Assembly (NCBI RefSeq): GCF_030540775.2
Contig: NZ_CP141266.1
Coordinates: forward strand, 399,501-463,500
Source: Flavivirga abyssicola
GTDB taxonomy: Bacteria > Bacteroidota > Bacteroidia > Flavobacteriales > Flavobacteriaceae
Direction: 5' to 3'
DNA length: 64,000 bases
Below are positions 62,976 through 64,000 of the stretch, piece after piece (within the stretch, counting starts at the first letter, position 1; every line of letters begins with the position of its first letter). The notes beneath the pieces were generated by a model. That model was not told the origin of the DNA and did not search any database. It saw only the letters and a list, made by a program, of their open reading frames with translations. A program made the translations under genes and the position numbers.

Positions 62976-63013
62976 ATTTACTCTAGAATACATTTAACAA
63001 TTTATATATCTCC
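62976..63013 (+). promoter_or_regulatory. Putative operator, copy 5 (GH82 copy 2)
   Basis: Plus-strand reading starts ATTTACTCTAGAATACATTT. It keeps ATTTAC-N7-TACATTT and ends 46 bp before the ATG at 63059. It is the only copy in plus orientation, in keeping with the orientation of its gene. Confidence 0.6.
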
Positions 63014-63058
63014 AATTTTATATAATCAATAAAAATTTAACAATTAAACTAAGAAATT

Positions 63059-64000
63059 ATGAAATTAAAACTATTTATTTTGCTCTTATGCTTAAATGCA
63101 ACGATAATGTTTGCACAAAACGAAAGCAACTTTTACAATCCAAACAAAAATGGAAATGCAACTGTAACTATTAACAATTTAACAGGTGTTAAAAGTAATG
63201 CTGACAGTAATAGGCTTAACAATGCCATAGCATCACTTTCTAATACTGTTTCACCAAATGGTAAAAAGGGAGGTACACTAACCTTATTACCTAATGGAGG
63301 GATTAAAACGTTCTATCTAGAAAGAGTTAATATTTTAAGTAATGTTCATCTTAAAATAGACCCTTCGATAACTATTGAATCTGTAACCAATTCTACTATG
63401 ATTTTTAGGATAGGAGAATCTGCTTTTGCAGAAAATGTAGCACTAACTAATATTGATGAAAATTCTAATGATAGAAGTAAGGCTTTTAAGGTTAGACTTA
63501 GAGCCGCAGTAAATACAAAAGAGTTTGTTGTTAAAGTTGGGCATGTTACAAACTTTAAAATATCCGGAATCGATATTACTGACAATTATACTAAAATAGC
63601 TGGAATTGGAATGTCCACGCAAGCGCAATCTTCAGATAAGAATAAAATACCAAGAAATGGTGTGGTAAAAAACTTAAGAATTAGAAATGCACATGTAGGC
63701 TATGGCTTAATTCAAGCACAAGCTTCTAAAAATGTGTACTTTAGAAACTTAAATGGTAAGGGCGGGATTACGTTACGTTTAGAATCAGGTGACGACCCAT
63801 TGTTAAAAACGACAGGATCTTCTATAGATCGAGTTTTTGGAAGAAACATTGTTGTAACAAATGGAGATGCTGCTGTAAATTTATCTCCACATAGATCAAA
63901 TCAGGGTTCTGTTGATGTTAAAGGTATTAAAGCCTTTGGTTCTACTTGGGCAGTACAGTGTTCTGCTGGTTTTATTGGTAGAGAAGGTACATCAAATGGA
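63059..64000 (+). CDS. cgiA: GH82 iota-carrageenase, copy 2, N-terminal 314 residues (runs off the window)
   Basis: The ATG at 63059 opens 314 residues without a stop. Sec signal MKLKLFILLLCLNATIMFAQ, so it is secreted and not a lipoprotein. The beta-helix follows. The candidate active-site residues are Gln219 (VGYGLIQAQ), Glu242 (GGITLRLESG) and His278 (NLSPHRS), again spaced 23 and 36. Gly244 is at the position of the expected Asp. It shares with copy 1 the blocks HVGYG, GRxI...NGDAA and SAGFIG. It lacks the acidic linker of copy 1. An operator copy lies 46 bp upstream. The C-terminus, and any sorting domain, is outside the window. Confidence 0.78.
   Translation, partial: MKLKLFILLLCLNATIMFAQNESNFYNPNKNGNATVTINNLTGVKSNADSNRLNNAIASLSNTVSPNGKKGGTLTLLPNGGIKTFYLERVNILSNVHLKIDPSITIESVTNSTMIFRIGESAFAENVALTNIDENSNDRSKAFKVRLRAAVNTKEFVVKVGHVTNFKISGIDITDNYTKIAGIGMSTQAQSSDKNKIPRNGVVKNLRIRNAHVGYGLIQAQASKNVYFRNLNGKGGITLRLESGDDPLLKTTGSSIDRVFGRNIVVTNGDAAVNLSPHRSNQGSVDVKGIKAFGSTWAVQCSAGFIGREGTSNG

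Larger units (their letters stand above)
62543..63058. other. Divergent intergenic region between GH150-like and GH82
   Basis: 516 bases. It holds a 17-base symmetric site TTTTTAGA-c-TCTAAAAA at 62560-62576, the palindromic element at 62584-62739, and the operator copy at 62976-63013. AGAATTTCG followed by a T run occurs at 62550 and 62605 and in reverse complement at the other hairpin arm, so this unit is present three times. I see no open frame of interest. Confidence 0.6.

Overview
The window is a stretch of a polysaccharide utilization locus (PUL) from a marine flavobacterium (Bacteroidota, probably Flavobacteriaceae). Pointers to this origin are the low GC content (roughly one third by eye), a SusC/SusD/SusE-type trio, many short lipoprotein signal peptides ending in Cys, a GLPGLI/TlpA fusion, a relic of a type IX secretion sorting domain, and a TPR-TM-HTH regulator of the Bacteroidota type. 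The enzyme set points to red-algal carrageenans. There are three homologues of lambda-carrageenase (GH150-like), two iota-carrageenases (GH82), one GH110 alpha-1,3-galactosidase, one GH127, three GH2 beta-galactosidase-like enzymes and eight S1 formylglycine sulfatases. I identified families by reading motifs and domain order; no database search was possible.

Layout. Almost everything is on the minus strand. 1-2.9 kb: end of a catabolic block, with an aldehyde dehydrogenase and an enolase-superfamily enzyme that fit oxidation and cycloisomerisation of 3,6-anhydro-D-galactose. 3.4-13.4 kb: a CstA-type transporter, an SGAT-motif putative flavoprotein, an exported FAD oxidoreductase, two sulfatases and GH127. 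13.5-15.1 kb: the only interior plus-strand gene, a TPR-TM-HTH regulator. 15.2-24.3 kb: a GH150-like enzyme, a large GH2, a second enolase-superfamily paralogue and an S1_19-like sulfatase. 24.4-30.9 kb: SusE-like, SusD and SusC genes with a terminator. 31.1-46.9 kb: GH110, a second GH2, five more sulfatases, a TlpA-like protein, a sorting-domain relic and GH82. 46.9-62.5 kb: a giant di-heme protein, a three-part fusion esterase, a third GH2, a SASA-type esterase and two more GH150-like enzymes. 63.1 kb to the end: a second GH82, plus strand, truncated by the window.

How the genes may work together (inference). GH82 and GH150 enzymes would cut iota- and lambda-type chains. SusC/D would import the oligosaccharides. 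The eight sulfatases would remove sulfate esters, and GH110, GH127 and GH2 enzymes would release galactose and anhydrogalactose alternately. The dehydrogenase and cycloisomerases would send anhydrogalactose toward 2-keto-3-deoxy-galactonate. The kinase and aldolase that would finish that route, and a sulfatase-maturing enzyme, are not in the window.

The strongest new signal is non-coding. A motif, ATTTAC-N7-TACA, inside an ungapped 38-bp block sits upstream of five genes: both GH82 genes, GH110, one GH150-like gene and one sulfatase operon. It looks like the operator of a carrageenan regulon. Other notable points: both GH82 proteins have Gly where the Asp of the remembered E-x-D catalytic pair is expected; a possible exported redox module; a regulator with a signal peptide but no usable ATG; and a two-copy palindromic element whose inner stem changes sequence but still pairs.
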